Below are positions 10,952 through 18,844 of a stretch of 64,000 nt of DNA, in pieces (position 1 is the first letter of the stretch; each line of letters begins with the position of its first letter). Position numbers and translations under genes: made by a program. Source of the stretch: Paenibacillus sp. yr247 (GTDB lineage Bacteria; Bacillota; Bacilli; Paenibacillales; NBRC-103111); contig NZ_FNIF01000001.1 of assembly GCF_900103825.1 (NCBI RefSeq), forward strand, positions 124,001 to 188,000. Direction: 5' to 3'. The notes below the pieces were generated by a model that made no database searches, was not told the origin of the DNA, and saw only the letters and a list, made by a program, of their open reading frames with translations.

Positions 10952-11590
10952 ATGGCAAATGTATTGTATATCACAGCTCACCCTCATGATCATCAAAACT
11001 CTTATAGCTTAGCAGTTGGAAAAGAGTTTATTGAAGCCTACCGGGAAGCTAACCGCAACGATGAAGTAATGCATCTTGATCTATATCAAATGAAGATACC
11101 TCATATTGACGCAGATGTATTTAGCGGATGGGGAAAATTAAGTTCAGGTACTGCATTCGAGCAGTTAAATCCTGAAGAAAAAGCAAAAGTTAGCCGTCTT
11201 GGTGAATTGGTAGACCAGTTCGTGGCGGCTGATAAATATGTATTTGTTAATCCAATGTGGAATTTTTCTTTCCCGCCAATTATGAAAGCTTACATTGATT
11301 CTATATGTGTTGCAGGGAAAACTTTCAAATATGTGGAGGGAAAAGGACCTGTAGGCTTACTTGGAAATAAAAAAGCTTTGCATATTCAAGCAAGTGGAGG
11401 TGTGTATTCGCAAGGACCTTCGGCAGACTTTGAGATGGGTCATCGTTTTTTAAATGTCATCATGAAATTTTTGGGTGTTCCTGTGCTTGAAGGGATCTTT
11501 ATAGAAGGTATGGCTGTAACACCGGATCAAGCGCCAGCCATTAAAGAAAAAGCAATTCAACAAGCACGCGAATTAGCTAAAAGGTTTTAG
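10952..11590 (+). CDS. azoR: FMN-dependent NADH:quinone oxidoreductase / azoreductase
   Basis: The 212-residue protein is a flavodoxin-fold quinone reductase of the AzoR family and has the usual family length. Visible family features are the N-terminal [16 protein letters not shown] phosphate-binding loop for [20 protein letters not shown] (isoalloxazine contact and dimer region) and the [10 protein letters not shown] loop. These cytosolic dimers reduce quinones and azo compounds by two electrons and protect against thiol and electrophile stress. An AAAAGGAGG site precedes the ATG. It stands near the Ohr peroxidase gene, so both may be stress genes, though no shared promoter is visible. Confidence 0.93.
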   Translation: MANVLYITAHPHDHQNSYSLAVGKEFIEAYREANRNDEVMHLDLYQMKIPHIDADVFSGWGKLSSGTAFEQLNPEEKAKVSRLGELVDQFVAADKYVFVNPMWNFSFPPIMKAYIDSICVAGKTFKYVEGKGPVGLLGNKKALHIQASGGVYSQGPSADFEMGHRFLNVIMKFLGVPVLEGIFIEGMAVTPDQAPAIKEKAIQQARELAKRF

Positions 11591-11616
11591 AACCTCCAGT
11601 ATAGACAAGCCTTTTT

Positions 11617-11783
11617 GATAGTATCCCCTTTAAGTAGACAGTAAAAAAGAGACATTTACTGTTATAACTTGAAGGGGATTTTTCATGGGAAAACTCCTCA
11701 TACATACCAAAGAGGAATATATTGCGTCCAGTATCGTGTGGCGAAATTACCCTTTGCATAAATTGATTGATTGTGGGAGATAA
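11617..11783 (+). mobile_element. Possible solo end of an IS3-type element with truncated orfA
   Basis: From about 11617 the sequence tagtatcccctttaagtag resembles the terminal inverted repeat of IS3/IS150-group elements. It is followed after ~50 bp by an ATG (11685) and a 32-codon open frame starting MGKLLIHTKEEYIAS, which stops at 11783. CCCCTTTAAGT and its imperfect complement ACTTGAAGGGG also bracket an inner ACAGTAAA/TTTACTGT, giving an imperfect hairpin. No second end or remaining transposase is present. Identity is tentative. Confidence 0.3.
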
Positions 11784-11827
11784 ATATGTTTCGAGGTGTG
11801 GCTACTTCAAAAAAGGAGAGAAAAAAT

Positions 11828-12247
11828 ATGGATAAATTGTACACGGCGACTGCAACGGCTGAAGGCGGAAGAGAGGGGAAAGTCACATCCAGCGACGGGG
11901 TCATTAACCTTGATTTGAGAGTTCCTAAGGAATTAGGGGGCCCTGGCGGACTTGCAACTAATCCAGAGCAGCTATTCGCTGCTGGTTATGCCGCATGCTT
12001 CGATAGCGCGTTGAAGCTTATTATTAGAACGAAGAAGATCCAAGTGGAAGGTACGAAAGTAACCGCGAGTATTTCAATCGGCAAGGATTCGAGCGGCGGC
12101 TATGAATTGGCAGCCAAATTGGACGTTTCAGTCAATGGAGTAGATGCCGATGTTGCCAAGGAATTGGTTGATGCTGCCCATCAATTTTGCCCATATTCCA
12201 AAGCAACCATGGGCAATATTGAAGTAGAGTTAAACGTCGTCGGATAA
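11828..12247 (+). CDS. ohr: Organic hydroperoxide resistance protein (Ohr/OsmC family)
   Basis: The start is set at ATG 11828: AAAGGAGAG lies 8 nt upstream and the product MDKLYTATATAEGGREG matches the family N-terminus. An in-frame ATG at 11771 would add 19 residues foreign to the family. The 139-residue length is normal. Both redox cysteines are present, the peroxidatic Cys in GYAACFDSAL and the resolving Cys in FCPYSKAT. The dimeric cytosolic enzyme reduces organic and lipid hydroperoxides with dihydrolipoyl electrons. No OhrR-type regulator is adjacent. An imperfect GC-rich hairpin at about 12259-12282 may terminate it. Confidence 0.95.
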   Translation: MDKLYTATATAEGGREGKVTSSDGVINLDLRVPKELGGPGGLATNPEQLFAAGYAACFDSALKLIIRTKKIQVEGTKVTASISIGKDSSGGYELAAKLDVSVNGVDADVAKELVDAAHQFCPYSKATMGNIEVELNVVG

Positions 12248-12393
12248 TCCAATTATTAAGGGCTCATCCTTGGGATGGGCCTTCGCGCTATATAGGAATC
12301 TTTATTTCGAATATGTACATATTAGTAGTAATAATACGAAAGTTAATCAACTTTTCCTCGAATATAAAAAAATGAAGTTCGGAGGTGTGACGA

Positions 12394-13029
12394 GTGCAGC
12401 AAGGAAATTGTGATATATCCCCTATGAAAGAACAGTTGAAACAACTCTTGAGCCACATTACAACTGAGATTCAACGCAGTTTGGATAACTTAGAAAATGA
12501 AAACGAATGCCTTTTAAGTCAATTTAGCGAAATCCGAGAAGCCTTTAAAAAAGTCGAATCCATAGCCGCTTCATTCTATTTGCAATGTTATTTATCATCT
12601 TTTACAACCAATTATTTAGACTTGTCCATTAGCATTCAACATCTGTCGGAACGCCGGCATGGTGCATTGATCGTGATTCAGAGGAACGATCCGCTGGATG
12701 CTTTTATGCACTCTGGCATTACGCTGGAAGCTACGTTGACTTACTCGTTATTGGAATCCATTTTTTATCCTGGCAGCCCGCTGCATGATGGAGCCTTATT
12801 GATTCAATCCGATCGAATTGTTTCGGCAGCGAATGTCTTGCCAGTATCTAATGTGACGGTTGAAAAAAAACTAGGGACACGACACCGTGCTGCGATAGGT
12901 TTGACAGAACGAACCGATGCTCTTGTACTCGTTGTTTCGGAGGAAACTGGAAATGCATCCTTTGCCTATAAGGGAGTCCTGCATCCCATTAATTCTATTG
13001 AACCAATGATCGAGTCGGCGGCACGATAG
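12394..13029 (+). CDS. cdaS: Sporulation-type diadenylate cyclase CdaS
   Basis: The 211-residue protein has an N-terminal region of two long helices (residues 1-65), the autoinhibitory module known from CdaS, and a C-terminal DAC (DisA_N) domain. The catalytic motifs are LHDGALL (Asp132-Gly133-Ala134) and GTRHRAAIG (Arg163-His164-Arg165). It condenses two ATP molecules into cyclic di-AMP. No transmembrane segments or DNA-binding domain are present, which separates it from CdaA and DisA. The GTG start at 12394 follows CGGAGGTG. A weak sigma-G-like pair (GAATC, then CATATTA) lies upstream. In Bacillus subtilis CdaS acts in the forespore. Confidence 0.93.
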   Translation: MQQGNCDISPMKEQLKQLLSHITTEIQRSLDNLENENECLLSQFSEIREAFKKVESIAASFYLQCYLSSFTTNYLDLSISIQHLSERRHGALIVIQRNDPLDAFMHSGITLEATLTYSLLESIFYPGSPLHDGALLIQSDRIVSAANVLPVSNVTVEKKLGTRHRAAIGLTERTDALVLVVSEETGNASFAYKGVLHPINSIEPMIESAAR

Positions 13030-13031
13030 AT

Positions 13032-14288
13032 TCAAATCACTCTTTTCTGAGCAAAAAAATGTTCCACCAAGAAAGCAGATTGCGGGAAATTCAATCCAAG
13101 CTGCCACGCCCCTACGCCCCTAAGACGGTAATCGACGACTAATTGAAATTTTGCGGCACGGGCTCGCGCATCTTCAAACCACACTATGTGTCTCTTACCA
13201 TTCTCGTCCCAATATGAAAAATAAGGTTGTTGGTGCTGAGTGGAATATTGTATCTGCACTTCATACCTCATAGCTGCTTCAGTAGCGGTTGTGACTGAAA
13301 CAGCTTTAGCACTGATTGCGTTTCCGTTGCTCATAGTCCAGTCATATCCATATCTAGGTACACCAAGAATAATTTTATTCCGGGGCATGCGTAGCACAGC
13401 ATAGTCGAGGGTTTTTCGTATCTCATCGATCGGAGCTACAGGTCCGGGACCGGAATGTTTTTCATGCCAATCATAGGCCATAATGAAAACGAAATCCACC
13501 ACAGCACCGATTCCGCCGTAATCATAACCTGGATAATCACTATCGCTTTTTTTTACATGAAGGGCAACCGATGTGAAGTATCCCTCCGGGCTTAAACGAT
13601 CATTTAATGAGCGCAAAAAGCCGGTATACAAATCTCTTTCCCCTGCATTCACTTGCTCAAAATCAATATTAACTCCAGCGTAATTTTTTGTTTTTATCAA
13701 GTTATAGATATTGTTAATTAGACGGTTCCTTAATTCAGGAAAGTTAAGTACTTTTTTTGTTAATTTAGGACTGAATCCTCCCGCGGTTAAATTTGTAATT
13801 GTCGCCAGAGGGGCCACTTTATGATTCCTTGAAGCTCTGACGGCGAGTTCATCATTGTTTAGAGTGCTCAAATTCCCTTCCTCGTTAATGTGATATTCAA
13901 AAATGCCAAAGTAGGCATTATAAGCAGAGAAGCTGCTGGCTGTCGCTTCAATTTGTTCGGGTGTGACAGGAATGATATAACTCAAGCCTTCTTCTGGATA
14001 TTTGGTTCGCGGCGGTAAATACAGCTTTATTCCAACGGACAAAATATCGCTTTCAAGCCCGTTTGCAGTACGCAGGGTTTCCACGGGAACCAAACTCATT
14101 TTGGATATCTCGTATAACGAATCTCCGGGCTGAACAATATAGACGGTCGATGGAACAATCAAAGCTTGACCGGGGACCATCATCTCATCTATCAAGCCGT
14201 TTACGTTACGAAGGGTGTCGAGGGGAAATTGATATTTTGAAGCAATTGAAAAAAGAGAATCTCCATTTTTCACTATATAAATGAACAT
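13032..14288 (-). CDS. LysM-GH18 spore cortex-lytic / peptidoglycan N-acetylglucosaminidase (SleL/YaaH type)
   Basis: The 418-residue protein begins with two LysM domains (YIVKNGDSLFSIASKY, about 3-45, and YIVQPGDSLYEISKM, about 50-95). A GH18 chitinase-like barrel follows. Its catalytic motif is GVNIDFEQV, with Asp209 and the acid Glu211. There is no signal peptide, as in SleL/YaaH, which are made in the mother cell and placed on the spore coat or cortex. These enzymes cut muramic-delta-lactam peptidoglycan during germination. The gene is convergent with cdaS, the two stop codons being only 2 bp apart. AGGGAGGGGG gives the ribosome site. Confidence 0.9.
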   Translation of the reverse strand: MFIYIVKNGDSLFSIASKYQFPLDTLRNVNGLIDEMMVPGQALIVPSTVYIVQPGDSLYEISKMSLVPVETLRTANGLESDILSVGIKLYLPPRTKYPEEGLSYIIPVTPEQIEATASSFSAYNAYFGIFEYHINEEGNLSTLNNDELAVRASRNHKVAPLATITNLTAGGFSPKLTKKVLNFPELRNRLINNIYNLIKTKNYAGVNIDFEQVNAGERDLYTGFLRSLNDRLSPEGYFTSVALHVKKSDSDYPGYDYGGIGAVVDFVFIMAYDWHEKHSGPGPVAPIDEIRKTLDYAVLRMPRNKIILGVPRYGYDWTMSNGNAISAKAVSVTTATEAAMRYEVQIQYSTQHQQPYFSYWDENGKRHIVWFEDARARAAKFQLVVDYRLRGVGAWQLGLNFPQSAFLVEHFFAQKRVI

Positions 14289-14523
14289 ATGAAATTTGTC
14301 CCCCTCCCTATAAGAGAAAAGATACTATCTTCAAAAGATATTCATAGGAAGGCATGTTTCAGTACCACGCAAGCTATCCTTATCGTTCTTTCTTCCGCTA
14401 ACCTCAATGCAATATCCGCTGCCTTTAATCCTCTTCGTATGAAACAGATCGCCGCATGCATGCTGCAGCTTAAAAATCGGGATTTGATTGTGTAGGCCTT
14501 CTTAAAAAACGTGCATTAGTAAG

Positions 14524-14685
14524 TCACAAAATAAGTGCGAGTCCGTCCATTTCCGGCATATGAATATCAGTAAGGATCAAATCGGGCTGAAAGTACACTA
14601 GCTTTTGCAGCGCATCAATGCCGTCTGCAGCGCCGACGATCTCGATAAACGGTGTATTCGCTTTATGGATCATACGGATGATACC
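14524..14685 (-). pseudogene. Response-regulator receiver-domain fragment
   Basis: On the minus strand this frame encodes the middle of a receiver domain: RMIHKANTPFIEIVGAADG, then DALQKL, then QPDLILTDIHMPEMDGLAL, ending in a stop. The phospho-acceptor Asp in LILTDIHMP is present. The usual first strand (MNILIVDDE-type acid pocket) is missing and everything after MDGLAL, including the output domain, is gone. The wording is closest to YesN/AraC-type regulators of Paenibacillus. Upstream of 14685 the frame continues into unrelated sequence that overlaps the asparaginase gene. It is a remnant. Confidence 0.7.
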
Positions 14686-14718
14686 GTTTAAAGTGATATG
14701 GAGAGGAGATTCGTGAGG

Positions 14719-15741
14719 ATGCAGCACATTTTGGTGGAAGAATACCGCGGTGGCGTACTTGAATGCACGCATGCTGGCCATTTATGTGGAGTAGACGACA
14801 CGGGAACGATACGGTATGCGATCGGCAATCCGCTGCATATGACTTACTTGCGTTCAGCGGCCAAACCGTTTCAGGCGATATCGGTTCTCCAGCACAGCAT
14901 CGAGAACCGTTTTGGCTTTACGGGCAAGGAGACGGCCGTGATGGCCGGATCGCACCGAGGCGAACCGTTTCATATCGAAGCCGTCGAATCGATGCTCCGC
15001 AAAATCGGGCTCAGCGAAGAAATGCTCGCCTGCGCTTCGACGTATCCGTTGAATGTAGGCGCAAGGGATGACGTCGTTCGGCAAAACAGCCCGAAGCGGC
15101 GGGTGTATCACAACTGCTCCGGTAAACATACTGGGATTTTGGCGCTGTGCAAAGGGTTGGACTATGATCTCGAATCGTATTGCGATCCCTGTCATCCCGC
15201 CCAACTGCACATCTTGCGCACGCTTGCGTCGATATCCGAGATGCCGGAGGAGCAAATCCCGATTGGCACGGACGGTTGCGGATTTCCCGTCTTTGCCCTT
15301 CCTCTTGATGCGACAGCCAGAGCTTACCTGAAGCTGGCATGTCCGGATCTGATCCCGGACGCACAGGTCAGAACCGCGGTCGAGAAACTGAGCGGGCTTA
15401 TGAACGAGCACGGGGAAATGATCGCTGGCACCGATTTTATATGCTCCGTGCTGCTGCGGGACGCCAACATCGTGGCCAAAGGAGGCGCGAAAGGCGTTTA
15501 CGGCTTCAGCCTGAAGAAGGAACGTTTGGCGTTCGCTTTGAAGGTGATGGACGGCTCCGAGGAGGAGTGGCCGCTTATTATTGCGACCATTCTGGAGCAG
15601 ATCGGCTACTCGAACCGCGCAACGATCGACGACTTATACCGGATTTCGCAGGTGCAAATCCGCAATGACGCAAGCCGACCCGTCGGTTACAGCAAGGCGG
15701 TATTCAATCTTACAGCGTATCATGAAGGGGCAGCCCGATGA
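14719..15741 (+). CDS. Asparaginase II-like protein (PF06089 family)
   Basis: The start is placed at ATG 14719 because AGAGGAG lies 10 nt upstream and the product then begins MQHILVEEYRGGVLECTH, matching the family start (VEVTRGGxVExxH). ATG 14698 and GTG 14713 are in-frame alternatives. The 340-residue protein has the family landmarks LRSAAKPFQA, SHRGEPFH, NCSGKHTGIL and GTDGCGFPVFALPL. Relatives are annotated as L-asparaginase II (Asn to Asp plus NH3), but the family is weakly characterised. The gene is visibly richer in G+C and in GCG/CGG codons than its neighbours and lies against a broken response-regulator gene. Recent acquisition is therefore possible. Confidence 0.85.
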   Translation: MQHILVEEYRGGVLECTHAGHLCGVDDTGTIRYAIGNPLHMTYLRSAAKPFQAISVLQHSIENRFGFTGKETAVMAGSHRGEPFHIEAVESMLRKIGLSEEMLACASTYPLNVGARDDVVRQNSPKRRVYHNCSGKHTGILALCKGLDYDLESYCDPCHPAQLHILRTLASISEMPEEQIPIGTDGCGFPVFALPLDATARAYLKLACPDLIPDAQVRTAVEKLSGLMNEHGEMIAGTDFICSVLLRDANIVAKGGAKGVYGFSLKKERLAFALKVMDGSEEEWPLIIATILEQIGYSNRATIDDLYRISQVQIRNDASRPVGYSKAVFNLTAYHEGAAR

Positions 15742-15819
15742 TACCGAAGACAGCCCTTATCATCTGCATTGGGCAGGGAATGGTGATACAAGAGTTATTC
15801 ACAGCAAGTACGTCCTGGG

Positions 15820-15850
15820 AAGGAGCTGCCACGGTAGTTCCTTTTCGCTT
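15820..15850 (+). terminator. Terminator downstream of the asparaginase-like gene
   Basis: AAGGAGCTGC (15820-15829) pairs with GTAGTTCCTT (15834-15843), two pairs being G-U, across a 4-nt loop. A T-rich stretch follows. The rest of 15742-16056 holds only an in-frame upstream extension of the GNAT gene that I do not believe is coding. Confidence 0.5.
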
Positions 15851-16056
15851 TTTCCGCCGTAGCTTACGCTACATCCAGTCTGATGAAGCTCTATAAAACT
15901 TCGATGTTCATTTTATATTAAAGCAAACAGGCAGCATAGTTGAAAAGGGGTCACATAAATAAACTTTTTCATTTGAAGGATAAATTAGTTTTTCTAGAGT
16001 ATTTAATAAGAAACATTATTGATCATTCAAGAACTAACCAAAAGGGGATGGTTTGT

Positions 16057-16899
16057 TTGATAAAACTTTTAAAGTATGATGATCTTGCATTATTTAAGAA
16101 AGATGTAATCTCTTTCTTAGAACAATATGAAGCTGAAAACAATTTAGTATTAGGTGTCTTGCAATCTTTAAGTGAAAAAGATGAAAGGCCTCGTTTTATG
16201 GCTGCGATACTAAAAGACAATGACATAGGGTTGGTCTTACTACAAACACATCCTAGGCAAATTATCTTATCAAAATCTGTTTCTTTTACATCAAAGGAAA
16301 TACACGTTATAGGAGAAGAATTGAATAACACAATTCAAGAAATACCTGGTTTTATAGGTGAAAAGAAATTAACAACTGAACTAGCTATGTATATTTCTAA
16401 CGTTAAAGGGACTCAAGCAAGTGTCCTAATGGACCAAAAGATTTATAAACTAAAAAAAGTTGAGAAAAAAACAAATACAAATGGAAAGCTCAGGAAAATA
16501 ATTGAAAAGGATCATCACACAATTAAAGAGTGGGTGTATCAATTTTGTAATGAAACTAACCAACCTATAAGTTTAGAGGAAGCAGATAAAAGAGCTAAAA
16601 TAATGATTAATAAAGGAAATCTAGTTGCGTGGGAAGTGAACGGAGAATTGGTTTCCATGGCTAATGCTACACGTCCAACCCAAAATAATATTACAATCAG
16701 CTATGTTTACACCCCGATTAGCGAGAGAAAACAGGGATATGCCTCTGATTGTGTTTCAGCATTTACTCAATTCTTATTAGATCGTGGTTATAAAACAACA
16801 AGCTTATACACTGATCTCAGCAATCCTACTTCCAATAAAATTTATGTTCAAATTGGATATGAAGCGATCATGGATTCAATCGTTATCCTTTTTAAATGA
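16057..16899 (+). CDS. GNAT family N-acetyltransferase
   Basis: The 280-residue protein has a poorly conserved N-terminal half and a C-terminal GNAT domain (about 190-280). The acetyl-CoA pyrophosphate loop is RKQGYASDC and the closing motif is LYTDLSNPTSNKIYVQIGYE. The start is uncertain. TTG 16057 is chosen because AAAGGGG lies 9 nt upstream and the product then begins MIKLLKYDDL. ATG 16048 sits inside that site, and a TTG at 15940 would add 39 residues with no strong support. The acceptor substrate is unknown. The gene is AT-rich, in contrast to the asparaginase-like gene before it. Confidence 0.82.
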   Translation: MIKLLKYDDLALFKKDVISFLEQYEAENNLVLGVLQSLSEKDERPRFMAAILKDNDIGLVLLQTHPRQIILSKSVSFTSKEIHVIGEELNNTIQEIPGFIGEKKLTTELAMYISNVKGTQASVLMDQKIYKLKKVEKKTNTNGKLRKIIEKDHHTIKEWVYQFCNETNQPISLEEADKRAKIMINKGNLVAWEVNGELVSMANATRPTQNNITISYVYTPISERKQGYASDCVSAFTQFLLDRGYKTTSLYTDLSNPTSNKIYVQIGYEAIMDSIVILFK

Positions 16900-17038
16900 A
16901 AGTATTGAAAAGTCGAATTTTGTGTTCCATTAATGTCACGCTATTTCAGTACCCTCCACCTGTCTCTTCCGTTGAATGATCGTAAGATGATAGGGATGAA
17001 ATGGTAATCAAAATTAAACTTACGCGAAACGATTGTGG

Positions 17039-17068
17039 AGGAGCTTGCTTGGCGGTAGCTCCTTTTTC
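17039..17068 (+). terminator. Rho-independent terminator-like hairpin
   Basis: AGGAGCT (17039-17045) pairs with AGCTCCT (17057-17063), followed by TTTTTCG. It lies 140 bp past the GNAT stop codon and 106 bp before the gpsA-like gene. Confidence 0.5.
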
Positions 17069-17174
17069 GTTTGTTGGAGTAACGGCCTTGAAGGAATTTT
17101 TCTGCGAAGTTCATACATAGGACGTTAGTTGAATTACAACGAAAAATATAAAAAAATAAAGGAAGTGCTGCTTA

Positions 17175-18137
17175 ATGAGAGTTACTGTATTAGGTTGCGG
17201 AAGATGGGGATCTTTTTTATCATGGTATGCTAATAAACTAGGACATGAAGTAATTTTATGGGGAAGAGAAGCATCAAAAAATTATCAAAGATTATTAGAT
17301 AGTCGAACAAATGATTATTTAGTATTATCCCAAAATATACGTTTAACGAATAAAATTGTTGAGGCAATTCAATTTGCCGAAATCATATTTATCGCCATTA
17401 GTGCTCAAGAACTTAGAGGTTTTGCAAAGCAGTTAGATACTATGGGAATTACAAATAAGATTTTTGTTTTATGCATGAAAGGACTTGAAATGGAGTCTGG
17501 AGAAAGACTCTCACAAGTTTTTATGGAAGAAATAAAATCACCTATAAATTTAGCAATTTGGGTTGGACCTGGGCATGTTCAAGATTTTATTAATGACATT
17601 CCAAACTGTATGGTTATTGATTCAGATAACATGAACATAACTAAATTGATTGTAAACAGCTTCGGAAGCGAGACTATAAGATTTTATTATGGGCAAGATT
17701 TGTTAGGCAATGAGATAGGTGCTGCGGCGAAAAATGTAATTGGAATCGCGGCTGGCATGTTGGATGGATTAGGTTATACAAGTTTAAAGGGAGCCTTAAT
17801 GGCTAGAGGAACAAAAGAAATTGCGAGATTAGTTAGAACAATGGGAGGGAGCGAATTAACTATTTACGGTTTAGGACATCTCGGTGACTACGAAGCAACG
17901 GTGTTTTCTAAGCATAGTCATAATCGACGTTTTGGTGAGGCATTTGTAAATAAGGAACCGTTCGGGAAATTAGCTGAAGGAGCAGCAACCGTAAAAGCAT
18001 TATTGCGATTGTCCACTAAATATGATGTGGAGCTGCCAATTTGTCAGGCTGTTTATTCAGTAATCTCTGAAGGTAACGACCCAAAAGAGCAGCTAATAAG
18101 ATTATTTATGAGGCCCGTGAAATTTGAAGGTATTTAA
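17175..18137 (+). CDS. NAD(P)-dependent glycerol-3-phosphate dehydrogenase-like protein (GpsA family)
   Basis: The 320-residue protein has an N-terminal nucleotide-binding fold (VLGCGRWGSFLSWYANKLGHEV). Its C-terminal helical domain carries the catalytic-lysine motif GAAAKNVIGIAAGMLDGLG (Lys186) and the GLGHLGDYEATVFSKHSHNRRFG segment, which corresponds to the GLGDLxxTCxxxxSRNxxFG signature of GpsA in a diverged form. Classical GpsA makes sn-glycerol 3-phosphate from DHAP for phospholipid synthesis. The divergence suggests a second, specialised paralogue rather than the housekeeping copy (inference). AAAGGAAGTG precedes the ATG. It stands alone. Confidence 0.8.
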   Translation: MRVTVLGCGRWGSFLSWYANKLGHEVILWGREASKNYQRLLDSRTNDYLVLSQNIRLTNKIVEAIQFAEIIFIAISAQELRGFAKQLDTMGITNKIFVLCMKGLEMESGERLSQVFMEEIKSPINLAIWVGPGHVQDFINDIPNCMVIDSDNMNITKLIVNSFGSETIRFYYGQDLLGNEIGAAAKNVIGIAAGMLDGLGYTSLKGALMARGTKEIARLVRTMGGSELTIYGLGHLGDYEATVFSKHSHNRRFGEAFVNKEPFGKLAEGAATVKALLRLSTKYDVELPICQAVYSVISEGNDPKEQLIRLFMRPVKFEGI

Positions 18138-18179
18138 TTAACATGCATATTTAATTAACTCAACAGATTTTGCTTTTTC

Positions 18180-18359
18180 TTAGACCCGTTCGAGAGGTCG
18201 GTGTGGCAAAGGAGGTAATTTGACGCGAATCGGGTCTCTGGGTTGCACCTCATCATGCAATTCCGATTGAATCAGATGTGCTTGGCGTAAATTCGGCTGG
18301 GTCGGATCGAGCGCAACCCGAGAGCGATAGGCTTTTTGCAAAGACAAGCCTTCAAATAA
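18180..18359 (-). pseudogene. Unrecognised open-frame fragment on the minus strand
   Basis: A 59-codon frame reads LFEGLSLQKAYRSRVALDPT, then QPNLRQAHLIQSELHDEVQ, and ends PLPHRPLERV and a stop. The composition is protein-like (amphipathic, few rare codons), but there is no ATG and an in-frame stop lies immediately upstream. It looks like the tail of a degraded gene. I do not recognise the family. Confidence 0.3.
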
Positions 18360-18447
18360 TTAATGTTATTTTCATGTATCTTTTTTGCAAAGAGAGTACA
18401 ATAGAAGTAGTTCACAATTTAGACAAAAAATGATGGGAGTGATTTTT

Positions 18448-18546
18448 GTGAAACTACTCAAAAATTTTCTTCAAGGTTTTTTTTATGCTTTTGTCTCAAT
18501 TGGTGTATTGCCATTTTTACTTGTGAAAAGTATTCTTGAATTGTAA
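18448..18546 (+). CDS. Small hydrophobic peptide
   Basis: GTG 18448 opens a 32-codon frame (MKLLKNFLQGFFYAFVSIGV, then LPFLLVKSILEL and stop). A good ribosome site (GGGAGTG) lies 5-7 nt upstream. The same frame can start at ATG 18433. The peptide is a single membrane-spanning helix flanked by lysines. I do not recognise the family. It resembles small membrane peptides in general, and expression is unproven. A strong terminator follows at 18622. Confidence 0.35.
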   Translation: MKLLKNFLQGFFYAFVSIGVLPFLLVKSILEL

Positions 18547-18621
18547 TACGGAAAATAACAGTGGAGAGATTCTCTAATTTATAGTTGAATCTCAAGTATA
18601 TCGGGGATCGTTTCATGAATT

Positions 18622-18666
18622 AACTCCAATCAGTTCAGCTGGTCTGAACTGATTGGAGTTTTTTGT
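18622..18666 (+). terminator. Strong rho-independent terminator
   Basis: A perfect 17-bp stem (18622-18638 with 18644-18660) starts with AACTCCAATC, has a 5-nt loop and is followed by six T residues. It terminates plus-strand transcription from the small-peptide region. Confidence 0.85.
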
Positions 18667-18715
18667 ACGCTTGGCAGCGCAGCAACCATAATGAACAAGT
18701 TCGCAGGAAAGCCTC

Positions 18716-18844
18716 AAATCGCATTTTGAACTGAATTTCGTCGGAACTTTCGGCATCTGCGTCAACGCCATTGCGTTCAGCTTCGACAACGGTGCCACCA
18801 TCCCTGTGGATGGCGGATTTATGGCTTACTTTGGCAAGTGCTGA
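18716..18844 (+). pseudogene. Remnant of a short-chain dehydrogenase (3' end)
   Basis: The frame encodes GTFGICVNAIA followed directly by FDNGATIPVDGGFMAYFGKC and a stop. In intact SDRs the first motif (GxFGIRVNAIxPG) and the last (NGATIPVDGG) are about 60 residues apart. The intervening substrate-loop region has been deleted, and the cofactor-binding half and active-site Ser/Tyr/Lys are absent. The tail overlaps the 3' end of the UDP-glucose dehydrogenase gene on the opposite strand by 19 bp. Confidence 0.65.

Noticed and set aside
14854-15411. 185-codon minus-strand frame and several others across the asparaginase-like gene
   Set aside because: The high G+C of this gene lowers stop-codon frequency in all frames. 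Only the plus-strand frame carries family motifs.
15940-16056. N-terminal extension of the GNAT protein from TTG 15940
   Set aside because: A better-placed ribosome site and start exist at 16057. The extension shows no family resemblance, though it cannot be excluded.
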